From: Planctomycetota bacterium | GTDB taxonomy: Bacteria; Planctomycetota; Planctomycetia; Pirellulales; Pirellulaceae | Assembly: GCA_026692905.1 (NCBI GenBank) | Contig: JAPLNL010000039.1 | Coordinates: 1 to 51,572, forward strand | Direction: 5' to 3' | DNA: 51,572 bases | Shown here: positions 18,357 through 28,261 of the stretch, one piece after another | How positions within the stretch are numbered: the stretch's first letter is position 1 | Layout of the letters: every line of letters starts with the position of its first letter | Translations under genes and position numbers: made by a program | Notes under the pieces: model-generated | Databases searched by the model: none | What the model was told of the DNA's origin: nothing | What the model saw: only the letters and a program-made list of their open reading frames with translations

Positions 18357-18533
18357 GGGGGGCTGTTGGAGGGATTGCCTAGGGGCAACGAGGTATCCAA
18401 CAAACCCTCGCGGGGCGTTAGACCTCACCTCAGAGTATATTAGAACCGTGCGGCAATTGCAATTCAGCTCATTTGAGGAACCCCGACGCGTGAGCGAGGA
18501 TTCCTTCGGGTTTTTGCTTATCTGCCAGCCCAA

Positions 18534-18727
18534 ATCCCCCTCCCTCTAGGAGGGTCGGCCAGAGGCCGGGGAGGCTGAAGTGCCAGATCCAAGAACACAA
18601 TCCACTTCACCCTCCCCTCGCTCGACCCTCCCAGCGGGAGGGTGACAGAGGTGATAGCCTACTATCATGATTGACGACTATATTCTGTTACGCCGCGGGC
18701 GGCACATGGAATGTGCCTGCTACTTTG
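18534..18727. repeat. GC-rich palindromic repeats between genes
   Basis: The gap from 18357 to 18727 contains no convincing gene. It holds a perfect hairpin at 18625-18643 (ACCCTCCC, 3-base loop, GGGAGGGT) and an imperfect one at about 18541-18575 (CCCTC...GAGGG, then GGCC-AGA-GGCC). They lie just past the stop of the permease gene (18728), upstream of the DUF1549 operon. They could stop transcription, though no T-run follows. The style matches other intergenic palindromes of this genome. Confidence 0.6.
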
Positions 18728-19864
18728 TCACGATTGCATGGCTTTGCTGGACTGAGCCCAGGCAAATGGGCCGAAGATCAGAAGAGGCGCCCAAGCAGCA
18801 GCAGCTGGACTCAATAGGGTCTCATTGGCTCCCAGCGTCTGCATGCCAATGCTGACGCCAAAGAAAGCAGCATAACCAAGAATGCACGAAATCAACATGC
18901 TCACCAAGTTTCGATTTCGGTTCGAGAGAATCATCGGTATCCCGATCAGAAGCTGGGTGAAGTCCAAAAGAGGCTGAATGAATCGAGTATGAACAAGGAC
19001 AGTCAACTCCGCGCCGTAATAGTGCGATTGATTGCGCATTCGCCAAATCAAATCGCTCGTCGATGCAAACTGCTTGGCTGTGCCCCCTCGCAGAACATCA
19101 AACTCCAGTTTGCTCGGCACAAAACACTCGTTCGGTTTCAACCAAGCCGTATCGGTTGGCAAGAAAAGAAAAAAACCTTTCTCTGTTTTTACCGAACTCT
19201 TTCCAATCAGCGGATCTGCTGACTTTGGCTCCAACACCAAGTAGCCTGCAGGGTGCGTTTCATCCCCTTCCAAGAACTTGGCGGATAAACCCGTTATCTG
19301 CTGAGTTACCGTTGAAGCAGGCCCCAAGAAGCGAAAGATCGGCAGGTTGATCGACATGGTGGCTGGCTGAAGATTCTTGCCTGCAATGAGTATTCCCATT
19401 TCGACATCCTCGGTAGGCCGAATCGGGCGAATGCTCTCACCCAATAATTCTTGCGGGGTTTTACTCAGCATCGTTGAATAACGAGGCACCAGCAACTCTC
19501 GGGAAACCGCGGCGACCAAAATGAGAATGCCCGACAAAACCAAAATAGGACGAAGGATTCGGCCCTTGCTAATACCCGCCGCTAACAACGCCGTCATTTC
19601 ATGGGTCCGATACAACCATGAGATAACAAACATCGTCGCCAACAACGTCAAGAAACCGCACATTCGGTCGTAAATATTGAGCATGTACGGGCTGAAGTAT
19701 TCCGCGAGCCCAAGCGCAAAACTGCCTCGAACTTTTCCATACGCGATCAATTCATCCAAATTGGTAAATAGCTGGATGACAATAAGAAGTCCCGACAACG
19801 TCAAAAGGCAAATCAAGAAAACGCGGGAGTACAGAAACAGCAGATAGCGATCGATTTTCGTCAT
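18728..19864 (-). CDS. LptF/LptG-family permease (YjgP/YjgQ)
   Basis: A 378-residue inner-membrane protein of the LptF/LptG family. In Gram-negative bacteria these partners of the LptB ATPase extract lipopolysaccharide and pass it to LptC. The start is ATG 19864 (MTKIDRYLLFLYSRVFLICL), matching the family's first helix. Six membrane helices in a 3+3 arrangement flank a periplasmic beta-domain (about residues 130-280). The family block SWLYRTHEMTALLAAGIS is present near residue 95. A longer open frame to 19957 is unlikely. LptF and LptG cannot be told apart here. Its presence supports a Gram-negative-type envelope. Confidence 0.85.
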   Translation of the reverse strand: MTKIDRYLLFLYSRVFLICLLTLSGLLIVIQLFTNLDELIAYGKVRGSFALGLAEYFSPYMLNIYDRMCGFLTLLATMFVISWLYRTHEMTALLAAGISKGRILRPILVLSGILILVAAVSRELLVPRYSTMLSKTPQELLGESIRPIRPTEDVEMGILIAGKNLQPATMSINLPIFRFLGPASTVTQQITGLSAKFLEGDETHPAGYLVLEPKSADPLIGKSSVKTEKGFFLFLPTDTAWLKPNECFVPSKLEFDVLRGGTAKQFASTSDLIWRMRNQSHYYGAELTVLVHTRFIQPLLDFTQLLIGIPMILSNRNRNLVSMLISCILGYAAFFGVSIGMQTLGANETLLSPAAAAWAPLLIFGPFAWAQSSKAMQS

Positions 19865-20048
19865 TGCGAGAGTAGCGATTTCCAAATCAACCTTGAATGC
19901 GATGTCACCCAAGTTCGAGAGTAACGGGATCGCTAGGACTGGGTCAATACGGACCACGACCGCGATATGAGTATGCCAGCAAAAGCTGGCAGTACCTGCT
20001 GGAGAGGGTTAACGTTCGGTGTCGCCAATCGCCCTGGCAAGGCATCCT

Positions 20049-20282
20049 TTACGCGGCACCATTTGAAGATGGATGCGTTTTCTTCCAATGCTGGAGACCA
20101 GCACGGATCTCTTTTAAATGCAACCAATGGCCATGGGTTTTGGATGTGCTCGAAACCATTGTCTCGGGTGAGATTTCTCCCTTCTCGATCTTTCGCAAGA
20201 AGTCGGATTCCGCAATCGGACCGACAGTCTTCGACTTACCAAAAAACCCTTTTTTCATGAAAAACCAATCTGCAGACATCAC
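20049..20282 (-). CDS. Small GYF_2-type domain protein
   Basis: A 77-residue protein that is almost entirely one GYF_2-like domain: WFFMKKGFFGKSKTVGPIAE, an aromatic start with GP, then LRKIEKGEISPETMV, and a late W in GHWLHLKEIRAGL. Such domains bind short peptides or anchor regulatory modules and are common as tags on planctomycete membrane proteins. Here the domain stands alone. It lies 184 bases upstream of the permease gene on the same strand and may be co-transcribed. The start could be either of two adjacent ATGs (20282 or 20279). Partner unknown. Confidence 0.75.
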   Translation of the reverse strand: MMSADWFFMKKGFFGKSKTVGPIAESDFLRKIEKGEISPETMVSSTSKTHGHWLHLKEIRAGLQHWKKTHPSSNGAA

Positions 20283-20520
20283 TCATTCTCCTTGAAACAA
20301 CGAAACAAAAAAGAATTGCGATTGTGGCGATAGAATGATTTGGCTGCGTATCGATCTCCCTCATGAACACTCAATTTTACCGGAGGTATCGTCAAAAAAT
20401 CTAGTCTACAAATTTCGATTCGACAAAATCGCTAGCGAAATTTGCGGGCGAATAGCAATCCAATCACGGGCACGATCTATACCCTACCGATAGCTCGTTT
20501 GAACGTGTCGCATTGAAGTT

Positions 20521-20544
20521 GGGAGTGCGAGGCTCCTGCCGAGC
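20521..20544. repeat. Partial copy of dispersed palindromic repeat
   Basis: The 24 bases starting GGGAGTGCGAGGCTCCTGCC match one arm of the perfect palindrome at 30456-30516 with one mismatch. The second arm is missing or degenerate here (GCGGCAGGCGG follows). It lies in the 390-base gap 20283-20675, which otherwise holds no gene. Confidence 0.7.
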
Positions 20545-20562
20545 GGCAGGCGGAAAACTACT

Positions 20563-20616
20563 GTAGCTGGATTCGCCAGAATTCAGAACGTACTGAATTC
20601 TGGCGAATCCAGCTAC
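20563..20616. repeat. Perfect 24-bp inverted repeat
   Basis: Two perfect 24-base arms (20563-20586 and 20593-20616) flank a 6-base AACGTA spacer and could form a very strong hairpin. It lies about 60 bases past the stop of the minus-strand mechanosensitive channel gene, so it could terminate or stabilise that transcript. No T-run follows on either strand. Alternatively it is a mobile palindromic element. Confidence 0.85.
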
Positions 20617-20675
20617 GAATCATGATGTGTTCTCTCCCGCCGGTCGCATTAGCGCATTATCTTATTCGCGTCTTC

Positions 20676-23600
20676 CTAATCCCCTTGGAACTTACTGTTT
20701 GTTCCGGCAACGGAGGCTGCCAATGGTGCCTCGCTCGCTGGCGCGGATGTTTCAGCCCCCGGCTTCGGGCCGACGGGCGCTGTCTTTTCTCCCTTCCATA
20801 TCGCCGCAAACTCCTTCGGGACACTTCGTAAATGGAGATCGCGTTGCGGGAAGGAAATTTCGATTCCAGCGGCCGCAAAGCGTCTTAGAATTAGGGTATG
20901 CAAGTCGTGACGTGTCGGCAAGCGTTGATCCAGATTGGCGAGATAGAAACGCGCCTTCAAATCGAGCGTACTATCCCCAAACTGTTCAAAATAAGCAGTC
21001 GGCGGTGGCTCGGCTAGGACGTTCGGGTGGTTCGTGCAAACCTCCCTCAATAACGAGCATGCCAATTCCGGATCCGAATCATACGAGACTCCAACGGAAA
21101 TGATGATTCGGTTTGTTGAGTCGGTAAGTGTCCAATTCAGCAGTCGACCTGTAATCAAATCTTTGTTTGGAATGATCAGCTCTTGTTGATCAAAATTCGT
21201 AACTGTCGTCGCTCGCATCCGAATTCGGGATACGCTGCCGGTCGTGTCGCCCAATGTGATGACATCGCCCACGCGGATGGGTTGCTCAAATAGCAAAATC
21301 AAGCCAGACACGAAGTTGGCGAATATCTCTTGCAGACCAAAGCCCAAGCCAACTCCTAATGCAGCGACAAGCCACTGGATGCTCGACCATCGTACTCCGA
21401 TGCTGTTGAACGTCAGTGCGATTCCCAAGATCAACAATGTGTACCGCGATAACGATGCGATAGCGTAACGCACTGCGTTTTCGAGCGGCAAATGCTGGAG
21501 CAATGCGATCTCGAGGAGCCCTGGCAAATTCCGAGCTGCCACGACCGTCATGATTGCGATTGGAATTGCGACGCAGAGATCTGCGAGCGTGATCGGTATT
21601 GTCTTGTCCGGTGTCGCACCCTCGACAGACCACAAGTGTACCGATTCGAGAACTCCAACTGCTGGCAATACGCCAGACCAAATAAAAGCGACTGCGCCAA
21701 TGGCTGCAAAGATAAGCGTGCTGCCGACGAGCCGAATCGTCTGGGCGTTGATCTGAGCAAGATCGGATCGCGAATCGATTGCGTTTGCTATCGTACCGGT
21801 ATGGCTCGCATTGTTGGCTGCACCACCTGGCTCGCGACGTCTCGCTTCCTCAAGCCGTTGCCGTGCTTGGGAAACAACTATTTCGCGACGGCGCAGCAAC
21901 AACCATCTTCGAATCATGCTCGAGAGCAACATTAACCCAACCAACGTAATAAACGTCGTATGCAAAAGCATCGTCAATCGAATGGCCGTGTAATGGTAGC
22001 CCATCAAGCTCATCGCCATCAGAGCCAAAGGTCCAAACGCAAATCCGGTGTACCAAATGTATTTGAGCCGATCGATCCAGCCGCCTGCATTGCGGCTCAT
22101 GAAATCGCTGAACACTCCACGATGCGGATGGAGCAAAATCAATAAATAGATAAAACACAACGCCATCAATAGGCTGTAGGTTAGTCGCCCGAGCGAGTTT
22201 TCCCAGCGTGTTTCCCCAAATTGAGCCACAACGCCGACCACGGTTACCGCAGGAATTGCCAGATCGATAAACCATCGCAAGTTCTTGCGAAGCAGTTGAT
22301 TGGTTCGAGTCGACCATTGAAAATGGCTTTCGGATAGGCCACCGGTGCGACTGATTTGTCGAATCATTTCTAACGGGAAGAAGTATCTAGCGCTGACCAA
22401 CAAGCCCATAGCGATCGCGTCCACAAACGCGTTCCCTTCCGAGGTGCTCATCAGTCGCCATCCCAATACCAAGTGCAACAACGCCAACGGAGAACTGAGC
22501 AGAGCGCAATCCATCACGACTTTGGCCGTCGGGACAAACGACGTGCAATTGGACTTGGTGGCGATAGCCCCTTGTGTTTGGATATGCTTTTTGAATCGTT
22601 TCAGATTGAAGAGCAATGTCAAATAGCAGGATAAGCCGAACACATATCCCCAGGGATGCGTCAGAAAATCCCTCCAAAGCTGAAGTGGAATGCCTCGCCA
22701 ATTTTGCAAATCAAAGAACCAACGGATAGACGGCCACAATTGCTGAAAGTCCGACTTGTTAATGGGTTCACTGGATCGAATCCAAAGCACATGCTCATCG
22801 ATAAAGGAACGATACAATCGCACTTGATCGATCGTCTTCTGATTGGTCAAGCCAAGGGCCATTAGGCTGTCAACGTAGCCATCTGCGTCGCGACGAAAGT
22901 CATCGACCAAACGCAGTTCCAACGCTTGAAGCGTTCGTTGCTGATCCCGCGTCGGTGCGCTAGCAAACTGATCCAATGCACCAGCCGTAATCGCGGGCGG
23001 TGTTGAGTCCACGTTCGGTGCCGAAGATGCTTTCCAGTCGTCTAACTCGAGAATCAAAGTTTGCGTGGACAAGATGCGGGTCTGATAGTCACGTTGCTTG
23101 AGGGCAAGCTGGTTGATATCAGGAAGCTCATTGCGTTGCTTTCTAAGCATTAGTCCGACCCAACTATTGAAGTTCGAGACGTGCTTGCTGCTCTTGGGTG
23201 AGATACGTTCGGACATGATATTGAACCGATCCGTCCAAAGCTTTAGTTCCGCAGCGGCGGCATCCACTTCCATTCGCAGAGAGGAATTTTGCTGAGCCAA
23301 ACGCAGCCAGTCGTCGGATCGCTTGACCAACTGTTCTGCCAGTTTTTTGTTTTCAGGAGCGGACTGCTGGACCAAACCTTCCGCCACATTCTTTTGATTG
23401 GAGATGAGAATTTCGCGACGTTTGCTAAGTTCGTCGGTAACCTCTTTTAATTTACCTCGCTGGAATTTTTCCTCGGCCAGCAAGACTTCTTTGGTGATCG
23501 GCAGTAACTCTTGCTCAGCATCGTAGGTGCGTTGCTCTTGTTCGAGACGTCGAATCCGCTCGTTGAGGGCAAGTAGTTTGGCTCGTCGCAACAACGTGTC

Positions 23601-24650
23601 AGCTTCACGAATTCTCGGATCGATCCCATCGACAGCAGGCAACGCCAACTCCTCGTTAAGCTTCTTAATGGAATTCTTGTCGTCGGTGAGAAGCCCAGGA
23701 AGTTCTTTGCGTCTAGCTTCACGCGACACGATAGCCGTTTCGATACGGATGCGACCGTCCGTAGCGGCTTGCGCGAGCGATTGAACCTCGAGCTGGTAGG
23801 ACTGAAGTGTTTCAATCCGCGAGGTAGATTCCAAGGTCCCTTCGTAGAAAACGATTCGAGGTCTTGGCTTTTCTTTTCGTTTTTTGGCTTCGGCGGTCGC
23901 AGCAGGAGCAGCTTCATAGGCGGCGATGTACTCGCGAATGACTTTCTCGCTTTCCACGCGGCTTTTCAGTTCGGCGGAAATCGCTTCGTAGGTCGCGGTC
24001 AGTGTTTGCTTGAGCGTCGGTTCGAGGTCCGTGGCAGCTTGCACTTGTTGAAGCCGATTGCTGACCGCTTCTGGAGTGATCGAGACAGCGTCGCTAACGG
24101 GCGTGGACGATTGCGGTGTTGTAGTGGGAGCCTGAGGGGCCCCAGTTCCAATCGGCTGAGCAAGGCTCCGGAGCCCAGGATTTGCGACATTGATTGGCCC
24201 ACCAAGCACTTGGGCGCTTGAAGGTTGTATGCCAGGCAGTTGGGCACCTGGTAATTGTGGGCCTGGCAATTGTGGGACTAGAGGTTGAGCACCAGGCAGT
24301 TGCTGGGCTCGAATGTTGGGCTGACTCGCTGTTCGAAACTGAGGGCTAGTAGCGGGTAGTTGAGATGGCGGATACCCATCCTGCGGTCCGGCCGGATAGG
24401 GATTGTTTGACGGTGGGGCGCTGCCCTGCGGTGGAAATGAGTTTGAGTTTGATTGTGCTTGAGGATAAGGCGCAGGATTGTTTTGGACCGGATGCGGTTG
24501 ATTGGGGGGCGCAAGGTTGATCTGCCCGCAGAGTCCGCCTTCCAACAAGACCAGAAGCGCCAACGCGAGGAGCCACACGGTTGACCATCGGACCGTGGAA
24601 AGACGCGAGCAACAAACGAACCTCGCTCGCAGCCAAGTAATTCCAGTCAT
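20676..24650 (-). CDS. Large MscK/MscS-type mechanosensitive channel
   Basis: A 1,324-residue protein (from ATG 24650) of the KefA/MscK type, which opens under membrane tension to release ions. A signal peptide is followed by about 150 residues rich in Pro, Gln, Asn and Ala, including repeated xQLPG pentapeptides. A long coiled-coil periplasmic region comes next (about 200-600). Then come about 10 membrane helices (from about 650). The MscS core has the pore helix region VAALGVGLGFGLQEIFANFVSGLILL, the beta-domain FEQPIRVGDVITLGDTTGSV and the C-terminal alpha/beta domain. An upstream ATG at 24710 would add 20 residues. The repetitive lead-in is unusual for the family. It is divergent from the sugar dehydrogenase gene. 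Confidence 0.9.
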   Translation of the reverse strand: MTGITWLRARFVCCSRLSTVRWSTVWLLALALLVLLEGGLCGQINLAPPNQPHPVQNNPAPYPQAQSNSNSFPPQGSAPPSNNPYPAGPQDGYPPSQLPATSPQFRTASQPNIRAQQLPGAQPLVPQLPGPQLPGAQLPGIQPSSAQVLGGPINVANPGLRSLAQPIGTGAPQAPTTTPQSSTPVSDAVSITPEAVSNRLQQVQAATDLEPTLKQTLTATYEAISAELKSRVESEKVIREYIAAYEAAPAATAEAKKRKEKPRPRIVFYEGTLESTSRIETLQSYQLEVQSLAQAATDGRIRIETAIVSREARRKELPGLLTDDKNSIKKLNEELALPAVDGIDPRIREADTLLRRAKLLALNERIRRLEQEQRTYDAEQELLPITKEVLLAEEKFQRGKLKEVTDELSKRREILISNQKNVAEGLVQQSAPENKKLAEQLVKRSDDWLRLAQQNSSLRMEVDAAAAELKLWTDRFNIMSERISPKSSKHVSNFNSWVGLMLRKQRNELPDINQLALKQRDYQTRILSTQTLILELDDWKASSAPNVDSTPPAITAGALDQFASAPTRDQQRTLQALELRLVDDFRRDADGYVDSLMALGLTNQKTIDQVRLYRSFIDEHVLWIRSSEPINKSDFQQLWPSIRWFFDLQNWRGIPLQLWRDFLTHPWGYVFGLSCYLTLLFNLKRFKKHIQTQGAIATKSNCTSFVPTAKVVMDCALLSSPLALLHLVLGWRLMSTSEGNAFVDAIAMGLLVSARYFFPLEMIRQISRTGGLSESHFQWSTRTNQLLRKNLRWFIDLAIPAVTVVGVVAQFGETRWENSLGRLTYSLLMALCFIYLLILLHPHRGVFSDFMSRNAGGWIDRLKYIWYTGFAFGPLALMAMSLMGYHYTAIRLTMLLHTTFITLVGLMLLSSMIRRWLLLRRREIVVSQARQRLEEARRREPGGAANNASHTGTIANAIDSRSDLAQINAQTIRLVGSTLIFAAIGAVAFIWSGVLPAVGVLESVHLWSVEGATPDKTIPITLADLCVAIPIAIMTVVAARNLPGLLEIALLQHLPLENAVRYAIASLSRYTLLILGIALTFNSIGVRWSSIQWLVAALGVGLGFGLQEIFANFVSGLILLFEQPIRVGDVITLGDTTGSVSRIRMRATTVTNFDQQELIIPNKDLITGRLLNWTLTDSTNRIIISVGVSYDSDPELACSLLREVCTNHPNVLAEPPPTAYFEQFGDSTLDLKARFYLANLDQRLPTRHDLHTLILRRFAAAGIEISFPQRDLHLRSVPKEFAAIWKGEKTAPVGPKPGAETSAPASEAPLAASVAGTNSKFQGD

Positions 24651-24934
24651 CGATTTCCCAAGCTCGTATCGCATCCTTGGGTAGATAGGAGATTTCCCGT
24701 TTCTGAGCAAGACCGCGAGTCAAGCTAAACTTAACGCTAGCAAAGAAAAACCGACGCATCAATTAACCTTTGGGAGATAGCCAGGTGGCGAATTGTGGAT
24801 TTGCGATGGAAGACTTGTTCCGCAGTGCGGATCGCGTTTCTTTGGTGATTGACCGGGCTGGATCGACAGTTTAGGATCGTGTCCCATGTCAAAATGCTGT
24901 CCGATTTCGTTTTTCAGCCTTGAGGAATCCTTCC

Positions 24935-26863
24935 ATGTCATTTAGCAAGTCGCGAGCCCTTTTGGGATTGCTCGCTTCGATTAGCAGTTTTGTCGCGATC
25001 GAGCCCACGGTCATTGCGGAATCCCCCGCCAATACGTTAAGTAGACCCGAGTCGCTCAGTGGCTGGAAACTCCTTTTTGACGGCAAATCCACAGAAGGTT
25101 GGCGCAACTACAAGAAAGACACTGTTTCCGACGGATGGAAAGTGGTGGACGGGGTGCTGACGAGGGACGGAAAAGGGGCTGGTGATATCGTCACCAAAAA
25201 CAAGTTCCAGTACTTCGAGCTTATGCTGGAATACAACATCTCCGAAGGTGGCAACAGCGGGTTGATGTTTCACGTAACCGAAGACAATCCAAACCCATGG
25301 CAAAGCGGACCTGAAATCCAGATTCAAGACAATGTCGGTGGGCACGATCCGCAAAAATCGGGATGGCTCTACCAAATGTACAAACCGGTTGCTCCACCTT
25401 GGGTGAAAGAAGTCGGCACACTAGACGCGACGCGACCTGCCGGACAATGGAATCAACTTTATGTTCGCATCGCGGAAAATCAATGCGAAGTCTCCATGAA
25501 CGGAGCGCTCTACTATCAATTCAAACTGGGCGACAAGAAATGGAAAGAGCTTGTTGCCAATAGCAAGTTCGCAGCGTTCCCTGGCTTTGGTGCAGCCGGC
25601 GAAGGGCACATTTGTTTGCAGGACCACGGAAATTTAGTTTCCTTCCGAAATGTCAAGATTCGAGAGCTTCCCAAGGATCGCGAAGTCGCTCAACCCATCG
25701 ATGGTAAACTCTCCATCAAGAGCACACCAGCATTTCCTAAATTGAAGTGGTTTGGCTGGGAAGCCATGGATGAAAACGGGTCTGCCAACAAGCCTCTGAG
25801 AATTCTAGAACTAACCTACGCCAAAGGGGACTCGAATCGTCTCTTTGCTATCGATCAGCGAGGCTGGATATTCTCCTTCGAAAACAAGCCCGACGTTGAG
25901 GAGTCGACTTTGGTCCTTGATATTCAAAAGAAGGTCAACCGATGGTTCGATCCAGGCGCCAACGAACAAGGCCTACTCGGGTTAGCCTTGCATCCAAAGT
26001 TCAAAGTGAATGGCGAGCTGTTTGTTTATTACACCAAACGCGAAAACAACCATTCCATCATTTCTCGATTCCGTATGATGACGGGAACGTCGGGTAAGGC
26101 AGATCCAGACTCTGAGGAAATTTTGCTGGATGTCGAGCAGCCTTATCAGAACCACAACGGTGGATCGATCGAGTTTGGTCCGGATGGTTTTTTGTATGTT
26201 GGCTTTGGTGACGGTGGATCGAGGAATGATCCAAAGGCAACGGGCCAAGACCGAACACAACTCCTCGGCTCCATTATTCGAATTGACGTAAACAGCAAGG
26301 CGAATGGCCTCGCCTATGGGATTCCAACCGACAATCCATTCGTTTCGGTCAAAGGAGCACGACCAGAGATCTTTGCTCATGGCCTTCGAAATCCTTGGCG
26401 AATCGCGTTCGACAGCAAAACAGGCCGCTTGTGGTGCGGCGATGTCGGACAAGAATTGCTCGAAGAGGTCAACGTCATTACCAAGGGCGGAAATTACGGT
26501 TGGAGCTCACGAGAAGGAACACACCCTTTTGGGAACCGACCGAACGTGGAAGGGGTTTCTGCAGCTATCGATCCTGTTTGGGAATATGACCATACCGCGG
26601 GCAAGTCGATCACGGGTGGCCGGGTCTATCATTCAGACCGCATGCCTGAGCTCAAGGGCAAGTACATTTACGCTGACTATGTGAGTGGAAGTATCTGGGC
26701 GCTAACTTATGATGCAACCACGGGCAAGGCCACTCGAAACGAACAAGTGATCGAGAAGGGGATTCCCGTTCTTGCGTTTGGTGAAGACCAAAATGGCGAA
26801 ATCTACTTCATGAAGGATACGGCTCGAGGTGATAGTATCCAACGTTTTGTGAAGAGCGAATAG
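24935..26863 (+). CDS. DUF1080 + PQQ-type sugar dehydrogenase fusion, exported
   Basis: A 642-residue exported protein made of two modules. Residues 1-30 form a signal peptide. Residues 40-240 are a DUF1080/3-keto-disaccharide hydrolase concanavalin-like domain (WKLLFDGKSTEGWRNYKKD, ...LMFHVTEDNPNPWQSGPEIQIQD). Residues 265-640 are a glucose/sorbosone dehydrogenase beta-propeller (GLLGLALHPKF, YVGFGDGGSRNDP, HGLRNPWRIAFD, GNYGWSSREGTHPFG). The first module is related to keto-glycoside lyases/hydrolases; the second oxidises sugars with PQQ in known members. Together they suggest periplasmic breakdown of oxidised polysaccharide. An in-frame TTG at 24920 is passed over for the ATG at 24935, which has AGGA upstream. 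Confidence 0.9.
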   Translation: MSFSKSRALLGLLASISSFVAIEPTVIAESPANTLSRPESLSGWKLLFDGKSTEGWRNYKKDTVSDGWKVVDGVLTRDGKGAGDIVTKNKFQYFELMLEYNISEGGNSGLMFHVTEDNPNPWQSGPEIQIQDNVGGHDPQKSGWLYQMYKPVAPPWVKEVGTLDATRPAGQWNQLYVRIAENQCEVSMNGALYYQFKLGDKKWKELVANSKFAAFPGFGAAGEGHICLQDHGNLVSFRNVKIRELPKDREVAQPIDGKLSIKSTPAFPKLKWFGWEAMDENGSANKPLRILELTYAKGDSNRLFAIDQRGWIFSFENKPDVEESTLVLDIQKKVNRWFDPGANEQGLLGLALHPKFKVNGELFVYYTKRENNHSIISRFRMMTGTSGKADPDSEEILLDVEQPYQNHNGGSIEFGPDGFLYVGFGDGGSRNDPKATGQDRTQLLGSIIRIDVNSKANGLAYGIPTDNPFVSVKGARPEIFAHGLRNPWRIAFDSKTGRLWCGDVGQELLEEVNVITKGGNYGWSSREGTHPFGNRPNVEGVSAAIDPVWEYDHTAGKSITGGRVYHSDRMPELKGKYIYADYVSGSIWALTYDATTGKATRNEQVIEKGIPVLAFGEDQNGEIYFMKDTARGDSIQRFVKSE

Positions 26864-26944
26864 CGACTTGTGCCGACGCGGACCTCACGTCCGAAAAACA
26901 GGTCGTTTTTTGTGATTACCAAGTTGGAGACTGCTACTCCTCTT

Positions 26945-27000
26945 GGTCTGGGCAACTTGGTCTGGGCAACTTGGTCTGGGCAACTTGGTCTGGGCAACTT
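26945..27000. repeat. Four perfect 14-bp tandem repeats
   Basis: Four identical head-to-tail copies of GGTCTGGGCAACTT fill the gap between two convergent genes (26864-27064). The rest of the gap has a small GCGGAC/GTCCG hairpin at about 26877-26892 followed by A-rich and T-rich tracts, which may terminate the dehydrogenase transcript. No gene is seen. Confidence 0.9.
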
Positions 27001-27064
27001 GGTGGGGTGGCATTTTCTTCCATGCTGTGGTTGTTGTCCCAATTGGCTAAAGCCTTTCCCTCAC

Positions 27065-27997
27065 TCAGCTATCATCTGGGTGCAAAGGATCCTCAGGGTC
27101 GAAAAAGAAATCGCCTAGTCCCATAGGTAGCGTATTACCCCCAACTGCTTTTTGTTTTCGTTTTGCCGCAGCGGAGAGATCCAACGCTTCGTCTCCCAAG
27201 CATGCTTGCAAGGCTTCTCGCCATGCTTTGTCCTTGGCAATCGGATGGGTCGACTTTTGAGCGAGTCTCTTCAAAGCATATCGCAGAACATTGATGCCAT
27301 CTCGGGCAGAAAAATCGAGCTTCAACGAATGCGCGTGTTGCAAAAAATCCACCGTCATCGCTAGCACATCGGCTTCCGCAAATGGCAAATGGTACTTAAG
27401 TATCTCGAGTTCGTCTTTTCGATTCGGGAATCCGACTTGGAGGGTTGGCTGCAAACGACTGAGGATATAGTCGGGTATTTCGTACGTAGAGTCGTCCTGA
27501 TTCATCGTGACCGCGCATCGAAAATCGCGATGCGCTGCGATAGTAATCCCGGCAACGATGGATTCCACGTATCGGCGTTGGTCGAGCAGGGGCGCGAGTG
27601 AGGCCCAGGATTTTTCGTTCATTCGGTTGCCTTCGTCGAGAACGCAAACGGCGCCTCGAACCATTGCCGTAACTAGCGGCGAGGCGTGATAGGAGATCTT
27701 TCCGTTGCTCGACAGCACAGGGGTCACCAACAGGTCCTCGGGCCGAGTGTCCGCGGTGCACTGGTAAATGTACAGTTCCTGTTCTCTGGCTGCTGCGGCA
27801 GCCATTGCCAGTGCCGTCTTTCCAACACCGGGTACTCCTACGAGTCGTGGGGCCAGGGGCAAATCGCGTTCGTCAACTGTCAGCCAGCAGGCTGCAAGCT
27901 GACGCAATGGTTCCTCCTGGCCAATCCACTTCGCCGTGTTCGAAACAGGATTGCCAAGGGTTAGCGTTACTCCCTCGATAGTAACCGTTTCGCTCAT
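27065..27997 (-). CDS. MoxR-like AAA+ ATPase
   Basis: A 310-residue single-domain AAA+ ATPase of the MoxR/dynein-related class. Walker A is [12 protein letters not shown], Walker B is [10 protein letters not shown], the sensor-1 region is CAVTMNQDD, and arginine lies in [12 protein letters not shown]. MoxR proteins act as chaperones that load or remodel partner complexes, usually with a von Willebrand A protein encoded nearby. No such partner is seen here; the divergent neighbour is an unrelated 191-residue protein. The C-terminal tail is acidic ([14 protein letters not shown]). The substrate is unknown. Confidence 0.85.
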   Translation of the reverse strand: MSETVTIEGVTLTLGNPVSNTAKWIGQEEPLRQLAACWLTVDERDLPLAPRLVGVPGVGKTALAMAAAAAREQELYIYQCTADTRPEDLLVTPVLSSNGKISYHASPLVTAMVRGAVCVLDEGNRMNEKSWASLAPLLDQRRYVESIVAGITIAAHRDFRCAVTMNQDDSTYEIPDYILSRLQPTLQVGFPNRKDELEILKYHLPFAEADVLAMTVDFLQHAHSLKLDFSARDGINVLRYALKRLAQKSTHPIAKDKAWREALQACLGDEALDLSAAAKRKQKAVGGNTLPMGLGDFFFDPEDPLHPDDS

Positions 27998-28261
27998 TAC
28001 GTTCTTTCTTTGCGGGATTTCGATTTGGTTAGGTTGTGTATTTCTAGATCACAGACAGTTTAACAGGATTGGGCCGTAATCACTAACGTGGATGGGCGTT
28101 TTGCGTTAAGCTATGCCGGTTTTAACGCTTCTGCGTATTTCTTTTTTGATTTCCGTTTGACATTTGCGAAATCGTTCAAGTTCATTCTTCATTGTCGACT
28201 GGGCTCTGGATAAATTAATCCTGTTAACGATTTCTAGATTCTCACCCAGTTAAGAGCGGTC
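27998..28261. promoter_or_regulatory. Divergent promoter region with distant 11-bp inverted repeat
   Basis: The gap between the AAA+ gene and the 191-residue gene contains TTAACAGGATT at 28060-28070 and its exact reverse complement at 28217-28227. Each is associated with a TTTCTAGAT copy (28041 and 28231). Symmetric sites near each start suggest a shared regulator of both genes. No confident -35/-10 boxes were identified. Confidence 0.45.
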
